Positions 17,341 to 26,155 of a DNA stretch of 64,000 nucleotides are shown piece after piece; position 1 is the first letter of the stretch; the number at the start of each line of letters is the position of its first letter. Below the pieces are notes generated by a model. The model ran no database searches and was not told the DNA's origin. It saw only the letters and a program-made list of their open reading frames with translations. Origin of the DNA: Eubacteriales bacterium (GTDB lineage Bacteria; Bacillota; Clostridia; Lachnospirales; Lachnospiraceae); NCBI GenBank assembly GCA_030524745.1, contig JAUNGC010000009.1, positions 53,186 through 117,185 on the forward strand, in the 5' to 3' direction. Position numbers and translations under genes: made by a program.

Positions 17341-19706
17341 ACTCCTTCCTGCAATCTGATTTCCACTTTGGTATCCGCAGGCGCAAGCAGGATTCCCCGA
17401 TCCGTTCTTTTCACCGCCGCATTCTGAACCTCCGCTATATCATATACGTTCCGCAAAAGAATTGTCAGTCCTTCTGTCAGGCGGGAAAGTTCCACTGTCA
17501 GATTGCCCTGCCGCAGCACAGCTTCCGCATGAAATACCCTTTCGCCGTCCGTGGCCGCCACATCGCAGACCGCCTTCTCTCCTTCCGAAAGGCAAAAGAT
17601 CTGAAGCTGCAGGCCATCCGTATAATCATAGTCCGGTTTTGTCAGGCAGTTCCCCACCGCAAGAATCGTTCCCTCGCGGACATAAAGCGGTAAAGAATGG
17701 AAATCATAGGTTTCTTTGTACCAGGCCGGTCCTTGCCTGCATTCGCCCGACAGTAAATGGGTCCAGTTTCCCTGCGGCAGATAATATTCCACCCATTGAT
17801 CTTCCCGAAAGACGGGCGCCACCAGCAGTTTCTCCCCCAGCATATACTGCATATCCAGATAAGCCGAAGCCGGATCCTGTTCAAATTCCAGCGCCATGGG
17901 ACGCATCAGCGGAATCCCCGTTTCATGCGCGTTCACCGCCTGCTCGTACAGATACGGCATGAGCGAATATTTCAACTGCGTAAACTCCCTGCATACGTCG
18001 CAGGCTTCTTCATCATAAAGCCACGGCACCCGATAGCTTTTCGACCCGTGCAGTCTGCTGTGGGAGGAAAGCAGACCGAACTGTACCCAGCGTTTGTACA
18101 GCGCCGGAGACGCCGTCATCTCAAAACCGCCCATATCGTGGCTCCAGAACGAAAAGCCTGACATCATAAAGGACAAGCCGCCCCGCAGCGTCTCCGCCAT
18201 GGAAGAAAATGTCGCGCAGCAGTCTCCTCCCCAATGCACCGGAAACTGCTGGCAGCCTGCTGTGGCGCTTCTCGCAAACAGCACAGCCTCTTTCTCCCCT
18301 TTTTCTTCCTTCAGCAATCCGAATACGCAGGAATTATACAGATAAGTGTAATAGTTGTGCATCGCCATGGGATCGGAGCCATCCCAATATGCAACGTCAA
18401 TCGGGATTCTCTCCCCGAAATCGGTTTTGAAACAATCCACTCCTGCATCCAGCAGTTCCTTTAACTTTCCTTTATACCATTCTGCCGCCTCCGGATTCGT
18501 GAAATCCACCAGCCCCATGCCCGGCTGCCAGTTGTCCATCTGCCGCACGCCTTTCCTGTCCGCCCGCTTCAGCAAATATCCGTTTTCCATCCCTTCCAGA
18601 AACACGTCCGTCCCCTGGGCGATATAGGGATTGATCCACACGCAGATTTTCAACCCCTGTTCCTTATAGCGTTTCAACATGCCCGCCACATCCGGAAACA
18701 TTTCAGGGTCCCAGTGAAAATCGCACCAGTGGAACGCCCGCATCCAGTAACAGTCAAAGTGAAAGACCCGAACCGGTATCTCTCTTTCCCGCATTCCCGC
18801 CAGAAAAGAATTGACCGTGTTTTCATCATAATTTGTGGTAAAGGAAGTGGTCAGCCACAGCCCGAAAGACCATGCCGGCGGCAGGGCCGGCCTTCCGGTC
18901 AGACCCGTATACCGTTCCAGGATCTCTTTCATATTCTGACCGCCAATCAGATAATACCGGATTTCCTCACCCGGAACCGACATCCCCACATATTCCACTT
19001 TTTCGCTGGCAATTTCAAAAGAAACGGGATCCGCATGGTTCGCAAATACACCATACCCCCGGTTTGTCATATAGAACGGAACATTTTTATAGGAAATCTG
19101 CGATGAAGTTCCCCCGTCCTCGTTCCAGCAGTCCACCGTCTGACCGTTTTTGACAAACGCCGTAAACCGTTCTCCCAGCCCATACACGCATTCTCCGGGC
19201 TGCAGGGAAAGTTCCGTCACCATGTAGGGCTGATAAGACGCCTTCATATAATGATGTTGGGGAAACATCGTCGCTCTCTCCCTGCCGTACTGCGCATATC
19301 CCAGATTATGAAATCCGCAGGAAGTCAGCAGCCGTCCGTCCTTTTCATAGGTGAGCAGCCATTCCTTCTTATTCACTCTCACCAAAAAACTGCCGTCCGC
19401 CATCACAACTTCTTTTTCATTTTCCTGTATCGTAACCGGAACGGGCTCCTCGTTTTTATAAAATTCCGGTTCCTTTTTCCGATAGCCCTGAAAGTGATAA
19501 CTGCGCACCCGAAAAATATGTTTACCGGCGCTGACGATTTCCGTTGTGATTGTGGCCGTATCCAGCGCATCCGACCGGTTTTCTATTTTCTTTACCGGCG
19601 CTGTAATCCTGATTCCGCCCGCAATCCGTTCCACCCGGAACGTCTGCGCCGCATACTGCATATTTGCCCGCTCATTTTTTTCCCAATATCCTTCTGTGAA
19701 CTTCAT
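17331..19706 (-). CDS. yicI: GH31 alpha-xylosidase (YicI-like)
   Basis: A 791-residue GH31 enzyme. It starts MKFTEGYW, like E. coli YicI, preceded by AAGGAGG; the frame opens 23 codons earlier without a site. The catalytic nucleophile is Asp429 in CFKTDFGERIP, and the acid/base is Asp495 in HWGGDCCATF. Their 66-residue spacing equals that of YicI Asp416/Asp482, and the FKTDFGERIP context favours alpha-xylosidase over alpha-glucosidase. With no signal peptide it acts inside the cell, releasing xylose from imported isoprimeverose or xyloglucan fragments. It is the first gene of the operon that ends at 8179. No clear promoter motif could be picked out in 19707-19890. Confidence 0.9.
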   Translation of the reverse strand: MKFTEGYWEKNERANMQYAAQTFRVERIAGGIRITAPVKKIENRSDALDTATITTEIVSAGKHIFRVRSYHFQGYRKKEPEFYKNEEPVPVTIQENEKEVVMADGSFLVRVNKKEWLLTYEKDGRLLTSCGFHNLGYAQYGRERATMFPQHHYMKASYQPYMVTELSLQPGECVYGLGERFTAFVKNGQTVDCWNEDGGTSSQISYKNVPFYMTNRGYGVFANHADPVSFEIASEKVEYVGMSVPGEEIRYYLIGGQNMKEILERYTGLTGRPALPPAWSFGLWLTTSFTTNYDENTVNSFLAGMREREIPVRVFHFDCYWMRAFHWCDFHWDPEMFPDVAGMLKRYKEQGLKICVWINPYIAQGTDVFLEGMENGYLLKRADRKGVRQMDNWQPGMGLVDFTNPEAAEWYKGKLKELLDAGVDCFKTDFGERIPIDVAYWDGSDPMAMHNYYTYLYNSCVFGLLKEEKGEKEAVLFARSATAGCQQFPVHWGGDCCATFSSMAETLRGGLSFMMSGFSFWSHDMGGFEMTASPALYKRWVQFGLLSSHSRLHGSKSYRVPWLYDEEACDVCREFTQLKYSLMPYLYEQAVNAHETGIPLMRPMALEFEQDPASAYLDMQYMLGEKLLVAPVFREDQWVEYYLPQGNWTHLLSGECRQGPAWYKETYDFHSLPLYVREGTILAVGNCLTKPDYDYTDGLQLQIFCLSEGEKAVCDVAATDGERVFHAEAVLRQGNLTVELSRLTEGLTILLRNVYDIAEVQNAAVKRTDRGILLAPADTKVEIRLQEGVWE

Positions 19707-19894
19707 AAATTCCTCCTTCCGGCGGCATTCTGCCTTTCTGCCGGCCGCATTCCTTTTTTCTTCTTCCACTCCCATTTTAAAATTTGCCGCGGGCGAATAA
19801 TATCCTCAAACCTACAATAACATCCCTTGCCGTAATAGAAAAAATTGCTGAATTTCATAAATATGAATCAGAAAACAGAAATCAGATAACAGAA

Positions 19895-19932
19895 AACCGC
19901 CCGGCAGCATTTGTTATAGCTGCCGGGCGGTT
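19895..19932 (-). terminator. Terminator after the thioredoxin-fold gene pair
   Basis: A perfect 13-bp stem (AACCGCCCGGCAG and its complement) with a 12-nt loop, followed on the minus strand by TTTTCTGTT. It separates the small pair at 19976-20448 from the GH31 operon. Confidence 0.8.
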
Positions 19933-19975
19933 CAAATATATGATTTCAATGATACGGAATCCATTTATCCCTTCA

Positions 19976-20188
19976 TCAAAGGCTCGTCCTTTTCTGCTTA
20001 TCGAGTAAATCCAGAAGCGCATCCTCTCCAACGCTGATCCAGGCATCCTCCTCTTCGGCATTCAGTCCCAGAAACTGCGCCAGTGTCCGCTCATCGTCTG
20101 AGTTATTCCATTCCTCCACATAGTCGTCGATCGCTTCAAACTCCAGCTTTCCAGCCAGATACAATTCCTTAAAATCCGCCATGCTCAT
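19976..20188 (-). CDS. Small acidic protein of unknown function
   Basis: A 70-residue, strongly acidic, probably helical protein with no membrane segment and no motif that I recognise. Its ATG overlaps the stop of the upstream glutaredoxin-like gene (ATGA, 4 bases), so they are co-translated and may act together. It could be a regulator or partner of the redox protein; nothing in the sequence says more. Confidence 0.65.
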   Translation of the reverse strand: MSMADFKELYLAGKLEFEAIDDYVEEWNNSDDERTLAQFLGLNAEEEDAWISVGEDALLDLLDKQKRTSL

Positions 20189-20448
20189 TCTCCGATCGCT
20201 TCTTTTAAAACAGCTTCTACGGCCTCTATCGTAGGTACCCCCTCCATTCTCTTCACTCCATCCACAAAAAAGCAGGGAACATAGTAGTAATCCAAAGAAT
20301 CCGCCAATGCCGTATCCACGTTCTCATCCACTTTGCGTATTTTAACGTTCCGATACTCCTCATGCTCTTCCATCAGTTCATCCAGCATCTGATTCGCTCT
20401 GCGGCAATGGGGACATCCCGCCATCACCATCATCAGTACATCCTTCAT
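20185..20448 (-). CDS. Glutaredoxin/thioredoxin-like small redox protein
   Basis: An 87-residue thioredoxin-fold protein. The active site CPHC sits after the first strand (VMMVMAGCPHCRRAN), and a cis-proline-type turn YVPCFFVDG follows near residue 60, as in glutaredoxins. An extra Cys lies next to the cis-Pro. The family reduces disulfides or handles glutathione or bacillithiol-like thiols in the cytoplasm; the physiological target is unknown. Promoter and start (20448) lie within a 120-bp AT-rich gap before the GH127 gene. Confidence 0.8.
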   Translation of the reverse strand: MKDVLMMVMAGCPHCRRANQMLDELMEEHEEYRNVKIRKVDENVDTALADSLDYYYVPCFFVDGVKRMEGVPTIEAVEAVLKEAIGE

Positions 20449-20572
20449 TGATTTTGCGCCTCCTTCGGTATTCTCTGTTACCCAGTATAATCCCGTTTCT
20501 TTTTCGCGTCAATTCAATTTATTTATCTGCAGATATACGCAATTTATTCTTTTGCAGATATCCGCATCGATG

Positions 20573-22453
20573 TCACAGGAACGCTGCGCCGTTATGATCG
20601 CCTGGATTTTTCACAGGAAAATAGACCGTATAGGTCTGGTTTCCAATCTCCTTGAGCGGCTTAAAATAAAAGCCCCTCATTTGATTCACAGTCTTGTAAA
20701 GACCGGTCCATTCATACCATTCTCTTTCGTGATAAGGCTGAATCATGGTTTCCGGTTTGTCTATATTCCCGATCAATGTGCGTTCCTCAGATACCAGACC
20801 GCCAAGCACAACCGGACCATCCATAAAAGCAACCGTGTGCGGTTCATCAGGCAGCGCGCAGCAGGTAATTCCTTTCGGAAGAATGACGTCCACGGTATCA
20901 TGGCTCCATTCCCTGGAAATCACAGCAAAACTCTCCTTTTTCCCGTAACGGATCTCTTCCCCGTTTACCAGGACCCTGGCTTCCTGCTTCAGCCACCAGG
21001 GCAGGCGAATCCGCAATTCAAAGGCGACCGCCTCCTTCGCTTCAATATCATAACGCATCTGAACGTATCCGGGTCTCTCATCCGTTTTTGTGGAAACCGG
21101 ATTAATCGTCAGAAAATCCCCCGCCAGATCCGCCGCTTTCTGAACGACACGCACGGGAACTCCCGCAAAGGCGGTATCAATTTCTGCCGGAATAAATTGC
21201 GCCACCGTCAGGCCCTTTTCCGATTTATAATAAACAAATTCTCTGTATTTTGCATTCGCCTGTATCAGTGTACACTGACAACACCAAAAGTCATCTGTTC
21301 CCCAGTTTTTGCGGGAGCCTGCTGCCAAAGGCAAAAAATAGGAAATCAGACCGGAAGAAGGAAGAAGCTTATCCTCCGCCTTATTATTATGCACCGCTTC
21401 CCAGAATCCCTGCGCCATCAGACCATTCTCAATATTTCTTTCCATGTAGTCCAGATATTCCGCTTTACCGCTCCAGCGATACAAATAGTCCGCCAGACGA
21501 ATCATGTTATATACCACGCAATGTTCCTGATTGAGCGCGCTCAGTCTGGTCCCAAGCTTCTGTCTGGCAGTCCAGAGTTCCGCATCGGTCTGCCCGCCGG
21601 TTGCAAAAGTTCCTCTCTGCGTAACCGCCAGGTCCCAGTAGTTTTCCACGATTTTACGGTACCGGTCTTCTCCGGTCACTTCATATGCTCTGGCGCAGCC
21701 ATGAATATCCGGAATCGTCATGTTGGCATGCATATTGGTTAAAACATCCTCGCCGCGCAGCACAGGCTCCGTCAGTTTAGGTCTTTCATACCTGCGCATC
21801 AGTTCCAGATGCTTCGGATCTTTGGTAACGGCATATAAATCCGCCCACAGTTCCATCATTCCGCCGGTTTCCTCCAGATCCATCATCAAATCCATGTTTC
21901 CCCTTGTGATGTCTGAAGTAAACCGGTAAAACCAGTCCGCGCACCCCTTCAGAATTTCCAGCGCCTGCGCATTCTCCGCAAACTCATACATATCCAGAAG
22001 GCCCATCATGGTCTTGTGACAAACATACTGCGGCGCCCAATAATGATATCCTTTTTTAAGTCCATACAGAAATTTTTCCGGAATGGAAAAGGCCCAGCCG
22101 TCTCCGTTTCGTTCCTGACAGCGTCCGAGTTCAGAAACCACGTAATCCGCTCTTCCCTTCAGTTCCATGTTTCCGGTCTCCTGATACAGCCTGGCCGCCG
22201 CGCTCAGCCAGTGTCCGGTAAAAGTGCCGCGAATCTGACAAACCGGGTTATCCCAACTGTCATGGATCGGCATATCGGCAAGGCGTTCCCTGAGCAAACC
22301 GTTCAATCCGGCCTCCGTATAATAGCTGAAAAGCAAATATTCCGGTTTGTGTTCCATCATATAAGCCAGATTCCTGTCTCTTTTCACAGCCTTTTCAGAA
22401 TCCAGAAGTCTCACGTTCTTAATTTGCGTTTCATTTTTAATCGCACCATTCAT
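20573..22453 (-). CDS. GH127-type beta-L-arabinofuranosidase (DUF1680)
   Basis: A 626-residue (alpha/alpha)6-barrel enzyme. The zinc/thiolate site of GH127 is present: Glu310 and Cys312 (in NQEHCVVYN) plus Cys391-Cys392 (in DDFWCCQC). These correspond in order and spacing to HypBA1 Glu338, Cys340, Cys417 and Cys418, where the first cysteine of the pair is the nucleophile. The acid/base is probably the Glu in DAELW near residue 292. No signal peptide is present. It is the last gene of the second sugar operon, so it should cut arabinofuranosyl groups from imported oligosaccharides. GH146 is a close alternative class. Confidence 0.85.
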   Translation of the reverse strand: MNGAIKNETQIKNVRLLDSEKAVKRDRNLAYMMEHKPEYLLFSYYTEAGLNGLLRERLADMPIHDSWDNPVCQIRGTFTGHWLSAAARLYQETGNMELKGRADYVVSELGRCQERNGDGWAFSIPEKFLYGLKKGYHYWAPQYVCHKTMMGLLDMYEFAENAQALEILKGCADWFYRFTSDITRGNMDLMMDLEETGGMMELWADLYAVTKDPKHLELMRRYERPKLTEPVLRGEDVLTNMHANMTIPDIHGCARAYEVTGEDRYRKIVENYWDLAVTQRGTFATGGQTDAELWTARQKLGTRLSALNQEHCVVYNMIRLADYLYRWSGKAEYLDYMERNIENGLMAQGFWEAVHNNKAEDKLLPSSGLISYFLPLAAGSRKNWGTDDFWCCQCTLIQANAKYREFVYYKSEKGLTVAQFIPAEIDTAFAGVPVRVVQKAADLAGDFLTINPVSTKTDERPGYVQMRYDIEAKEAVAFELRIRLPWWLKQEARVLVNGEEIRYGKKESFAVISREWSHDTVDVILPKGITCCALPDEPHTVAFMDGPVVLGGLVSEERTLIGNIDKPETMIQPYHEREWYEWTGLYKTVNQMRGFYFKPLKEIGNQTYTVYFPVKNPGDHNGAAFL

Positions 22454-22493
22454 TTCATGTTCCTCTATATTTTATAACATGTTCCTCTATATT

Positions 22494-23492
22494 TCATAAG
22501 TTGCAATAGGCGGGCGTACTGCAGGGCGCATCCCACAGCAGCTTCAATTCCTCATCCATACGGCAAAAGGACAGGCTCAGTCCGGCAGTCTCCTGCGTGG
22601 TAATAAAGTTTCCGGTCACGCCGTCATAGATCTCGATTCCTTTCGACTTCATATAGTCCGCCACATCCTGATAAAACACGCTTAATTCCATCATCGTAGC
22701 GGCTCCGGCTCCGTTCAGAAGCAAAACCACCTCGTCCCCTTCTTGATACGGCAGATCTTCCAGAAGCAAGTCACAGACCTGCCTGCAAATTTCACGGCTG
22801 CCCGTAAAAGGAATCGTATTTTGTCCGCCCTCTCCATGGATTCCGCCGCCCACTTCAACTACTCCCTCAGGAACGTCAAACATCACTTCACCGGTCAGCG
22901 GATGCGTCCCGGAAAGCCATGAAACGGACAATGTCCGGGTATTATCCCTCGCCTTTTCAAATACCCTCGCGCATTCCGCCAGGGACGCCCCCGCTTCCGC
23001 CGCTGCGCCGGCGGCCTTTACGGAAAACATCATACCGGCCATTCCTCTGCGTTCCTCCTCAAATCCCTTTGGCGCGGACGCGATATCATCGTAGAACAAA
23101 ACTTTCTGCACATCCATTCCCGCATCCAGCGCCATGGCATATGCCATATTGCCGTTCAATACGTCCCCCGCATGATTGGCGATTGTAAGAAGAATCGGAC
23201 TCCCGTCGTCTATCGCTTTTATTCCTTCAAAAAAAACTTCTCCCGACTGAGCGGAAAAAATCTCGCCCAGGCAGTCCAGATCATACATCCCTTTTCCGAC
23301 CCATCCCATCAAACCGGGTTCATGGCCGCCGCCATTGCCGACCACCAGTTTCACCTTTCCCTTTTCCTTTGGCACGCGGCGCACCATCTGATGAGTTCCC
23401 TCATTCAGTTTCAGCCTTTTCGCGTTTTCCAAGGCGAACCCGCGCATGGTTTCATTCATGATATCAGCTTTATCATTCAATAATTTACGCAT
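22494..23492 (-). CDS. dhaK: Dihydroxyacetone kinase subunit DhaK-like
   Basis: A 332-residue DhaK-type subunit. It covers the substrate-binding domain with the early GNGGGHEPG loop, and has His219 in GGGIHGEGG, aligned to the E. coli DhaK His218 that binds the keto substrate as a hemiaminal. The start at 23492 follows a GGGGG site; the longer frame has none. It lies 26 bp after dhaL. Split DhaK/DhaL pairs usually get phosphate from the PTS protein DhaM, which is absent here. Placement in an arabinofuranosidase/ABC operon suggests the pair phosphorylates a short ketose or sugar-derived carbonyl compound; that is inference. Confidence 0.85.
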   Translation of the reverse strand: MRKLLNDKADIMNETMRGFALENAKRLKLNEGTHQMVRRVPKEKGKVKLVVGNGGGHEPGLMGWVGKGMYDLDCLGEIFSAQSGEVFFEGIKAIDDGSPILLTIANHAGDVLNGNMAYAMALDAGMDVQKVLFYDDIASAPKGFEEERRGMAGMMFSVKAAGAAAEAGASLAECARVFEKARDNTRTLSVSWLSGTHPLTGEVMFDVPEGVVEVGGGIHGEGGQNTIPFTGSREICRQVCDLLLEDLPYQEGDEVVLLLNGAGAATMMELSVFYQDVADYMKSKGIEIYDGVTGNFITTQETAGLSLSFCRMDEELKLLWDAPCSTPAYCNL

Positions 23493-23518
23493 ATATTCCC
23501 CCGTTTTCTCTGCCGTCC

Positions 23519-24145
23519 TCACTCTTTGGCTTCTTCATACATCGTCTCTATCATCAGCGCTATCGTGGTCGCTCCTGCATCCACGAATCCGATCGACTTT
23601 TCCCCCAGAAAGCGTGCGCGCCCCTTACGCGCCTGCATATACCTGGTCTTTTCGGCTCCCTCCCGTGCCGCCAGGGCAGCTTTTTTCAACGACTCCTTCA
23701 GCGTCAGTCCTTCCTTACAGGCGTCGTCCAAAGCATAACAGGCCGGCGCCAGCGCGTCCACCAGCGTGCGGTCCCCTTCTTTTGCGCCGCCCAACATCTG
23801 GATTCGTTCCAGCCCTTTTGCAAAAAGGATCTGAAATTCTTCAATCTCCCAATCCCCTTCCTGCTCCAGCTTTCTGACGCCGGCCTGAAAAAAACTTCCC
23901 AGAATAGGACCTATTGCGCCTCCCATGGAAACAGAAAGCGTATGGCCAACCGTTTCGCATATCCGGGCCGGTGTAGAATAAGATTCCGCTTCCAGCTTTT
24001 TCTTCACTTCCCCAAAACCTCTCGCCACGGTCGTCCCATGGTCTCCATCCCCAATCCGGCTGTCCAGCCTGCATAGTTCTTCCTCGCTGGATATCAGTCT
24101 GTCACATATGGCAAGAAACATTTGTTTCACGTCTTCCGCTCTCAT
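23519..24145 (-). CDS. dhaL: Dihydroxyacetone kinase subunit DhaL-like
   Basis: A 208-residue, all-helical nucleotide-binding subunit. The metal-binding aspartates Asp28, Asp33 and Asp35 are intact in DSRIGDGDHG, and the glycine-rich VSMGGAIGPI segment contacts the phosphates. It is followed by dhaK, and preceded by the permease gene with 22 bp between. With DhaK it should form the kinase; whether it uses ATP or a PTS donor cannot be read directly, but no dhaM is nearby. Confidence 0.87.
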   Translation of the reverse strand: MRAEDVKQMFLAICDRLISSEEELCRLDSRIGDGDHGTTVARGFGEVKKKLEAESYSTPARICETVGHTLSVSMGGAIGPILGSFFQAGVRKLEQEGDWEIEEFQILFAKGLERIQMLGGAKEGDRTLVDALAPACYALDDACKEGLTLKESLKKAALAAREGAEKTRYMQARKGRARFLGEKSIGFVDAGATTIALMIETMYEEAKE

Positions 24146-24167
24146 TTTCCCCATCCCTTTCCATTTC

Positions 24168-25046
24168 TCATCCTTTTACCGCGCCGACCGTAATTCCCTT
24201 CACAAAATACTTCTGGAAAAAAGGATACAGTACCATGACAGGTAAAGCGCCCAATACGGCTACCGCCATTTTCATACTGGTGGAGGGCACAGGCATTCCT
24301 ACCACTCCGGCTCCGGCCGCTTTTTTCATCGCTTCCGCATTCAGGAGCATTTTGTTCAATATGACCTGAATATTGTACAACCGATCGTCATTCACATAGT
24401 ACAAACCGTTTAACCAGTCATTCCAATACCCCAAACCGATCAACAGTCCTACCGTGGCCAGAATGGGCAGCGACATCGGAAGCACCACGCTAACCAGCAG
24501 TTTCAATTCTCCCGCCCCGTCGATTTTGGCCGCGTCGATGACTTCCTCCGGAATATTGGAGGTAAAATAGGTTCTCATCATAATCACGTTAAAACCCGAC
24601 ATCAAAAGATTCGGTACCAGCAGCGCCCAGACCGTATCCTTTATGTGAAAGGTCCGCGTCCACATCATGTAGCTGGATACCAGTCCGCCATTGAACAGCA
24701 TTGTAAAAAACAGAAAAAAGGCGAGAAAATTACGCGCCGGCAGTTCTTTTCTGGACAGCGGGTAAGCGAACAGCGTAGTGATCGTTAAACTGACAACCGT
24801 TCCCATCAAAGTCACGCCGAAGGAAATCAGATACCCCTGCAGGATGGAAGAACTTCCTCCCAGCAACAGATTGTAGGCCGTAAAGTCTATATCTTTCGGA
24901 AGGAGACCATATCCTTCCCGGATCAGGGTATGTTCCGAAGTCATGGATGAAGAAATCAAAATGAGAAACGGAACAATCACGCAGATCGTCAGGATGCTCA
25001 GCACCACATTCGCTGCAATATGTATTCCTTTACTTTTTCCAATCAT
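24168..25046 (-). CDS. ABC permease, LplC/YtcP type
   Basis: A 292-residue permease with six hydrophobic segments and the EAA loop EVIDAAKIDGAGELKLLVSV. The ATG at 25046 follows AGGAGG; the 16 extra upstream codons lack a site. It lies 10 bp after the LplB-type gene. LplC/YtcP-type permeases serve oligosaccharide importers whose binding proteins are long, as is the case here (509 residues). Confidence 0.9.
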   Translation of the reverse strand: MIGKSKGIHIAANVVLSILTICVIVPFLILISSSMTSEHTLIREGYGLLPKDIDFTAYNLLLGGSSSILQGYLISFGVTLMGTVVSLTITTLFAYPLSRKELPARNFLAFFLFFTMLFNGGLVSSYMMWTRTFHIKDTVWALLVPNLLMSGFNVIMMRTYFTSNIPEEVIDAAKIDGAGELKLLVSVVLPMSLPILATVGLLIGLGYWNDWLNGLYYVNDDRLYNIQVILNKMLLNAEAMKKAAGAGVVGMPVPSTSMKMAVAVLGALPVMVLYPFFQKYFVKGITVGAVKG

Positions 25047-25056
25047 AATTTTCCTC

Positions 25057-25974
25057 CTAAAACAGTGCGCTGTCTTTATCGATTTTCCGGACAATCAGAT
25101 TGGCCGCCACCACCAGTACGAATCCCATAAAGGCCTGATATAAGCCGGCCGCCGCCGTCATGCCGATATTATTGGATTGGACCAGTCCCCGATATACATA
25201 GGTATCGATGGTATTTGTCACATCCAAAAGCGCTCCCTGATTCATGGGTACCTGATAGAAAAGGCCGAAATCGGAATAGAAAATTTTACTGATATTCATC
25301 AGCGTCAATATGATGATTGTGGGTTTCAGGCAGGGCAGCGTAATATGTAACGTTTGTTTCCAATATCCCGCCCCGTCTATGGCCGCCGCCTCATAATACC
25401 CTCTGTCTATCCCTACCAGATTGGAATAGTAGAGGATACAGTTATATCCAAAAGACTTCCACAGATATACGATACAGAGAATCACCGGCCAGTATTTCGG
25501 CGTCGTATACCAGGAAACCGGATCCTTTCCCAGAAGCTTTAAAAGCGTGGTATTCAGAAATCCGGTGCTTTCATTCAGAAAGGCGTACGCCAGATAGCTG
25601 ACAATTACAATGGAAATCAGAAAAGGAAGCAAAATGACAGTCTGATAAACCTTTTTGATACATGCGCGCCCCACTTCGTTCAAAAGAATCGCCACCATAA
25701 TTGCCATGACAGTTCCCAGCAGAATGAATACCAGATTATAACAAAGCGTATTTCTGGTAATAATCCAGGCATCTTTTGTTTTAAATAAAAATTTGAAATT
25801 TTCCAGTCCTACATTCGGACTTTTGTATATGCCGTCTTTAAAATTATAGCGCTTAAAAGCCAGAACAATGCCCGTCATGGGCAGGTAATTGTTAATCAAC
25901 AGGTAAATAATACCGGGAACCATCATCAGATATAACGCAATATACCTTCCCAGCCTCTTCCTTTTTTTTCCCAT
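25057..25974 (-). CDS. ABC permease, LplB type
   Basis: A 305-residue permease with a basic start (MGKKRKRLGRY), six hydrophobic segments and the EAA loop YEAAAIDGAGYWKQTLHI. AAGGAGA precedes the ATG at 25974. The frame is open for 39 further codons, but those overlap the hairpin at 26040-26078 and are not expected to be translated. It forms the heterodimeric channel with the LplC-type protein. Confidence 0.9.
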   Translation of the reverse strand: MGKKRKRLGRYIALYLMMVPGIIYLLINNYLPMTGIVLAFKRYNFKDGIYKSPNVGLENFKFLFKTKDAWIITRNTLCYNLVFILLGTVMAIMVAILLNEVGRACIKKVYQTVILLPFLISIVIVSYLAYAFLNESTGFLNTTLLKLLGKDPVSWYTTPKYWPVILCIVYLWKSFGYNCILYYSNLVGIDRGYYEAAAIDGAGYWKQTLHITLPCLKPTIIILTLMNISKIFYSDFGLFYQVPMNQGALLDVTNTIDTYVYRGLVQSNNIGMTAAAGLYQAFMGFVLVVAANLIVRKIDKDSALF

Positions 25975-26039
25975 CGTTGCCTTTCTCCTTCCATGCGGAT
26001 TTCCGAAAGCATCTATTCCCATCATTCCTAAATTAATGC

Positions 26040-26078
26040 AAAACCGGATGTTCCATTTTGCCGGAACATCCGGTTTTT
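26040..26078 (-). terminator. Stem-loop between binding-protein and permease genes
   Basis: A perfect 15-bp stem (AAAACCGGATGTTCC and its complement) with an 8-nt loop. The T run after it on the minus strand is short (TTTT within the stem), so it probably acts as a partial terminator or 3'-end stabiliser that raises the amount of binding protein over permeases. Confidence 0.7.
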
Positions 26079-26155
26079 CCGGCCATCTCACACATCAGTT
26101 CTCTTACTGTGAATTCCTTGTGTCTTTTCCGGTGTTTTTACCGCATTTTGGCAGA

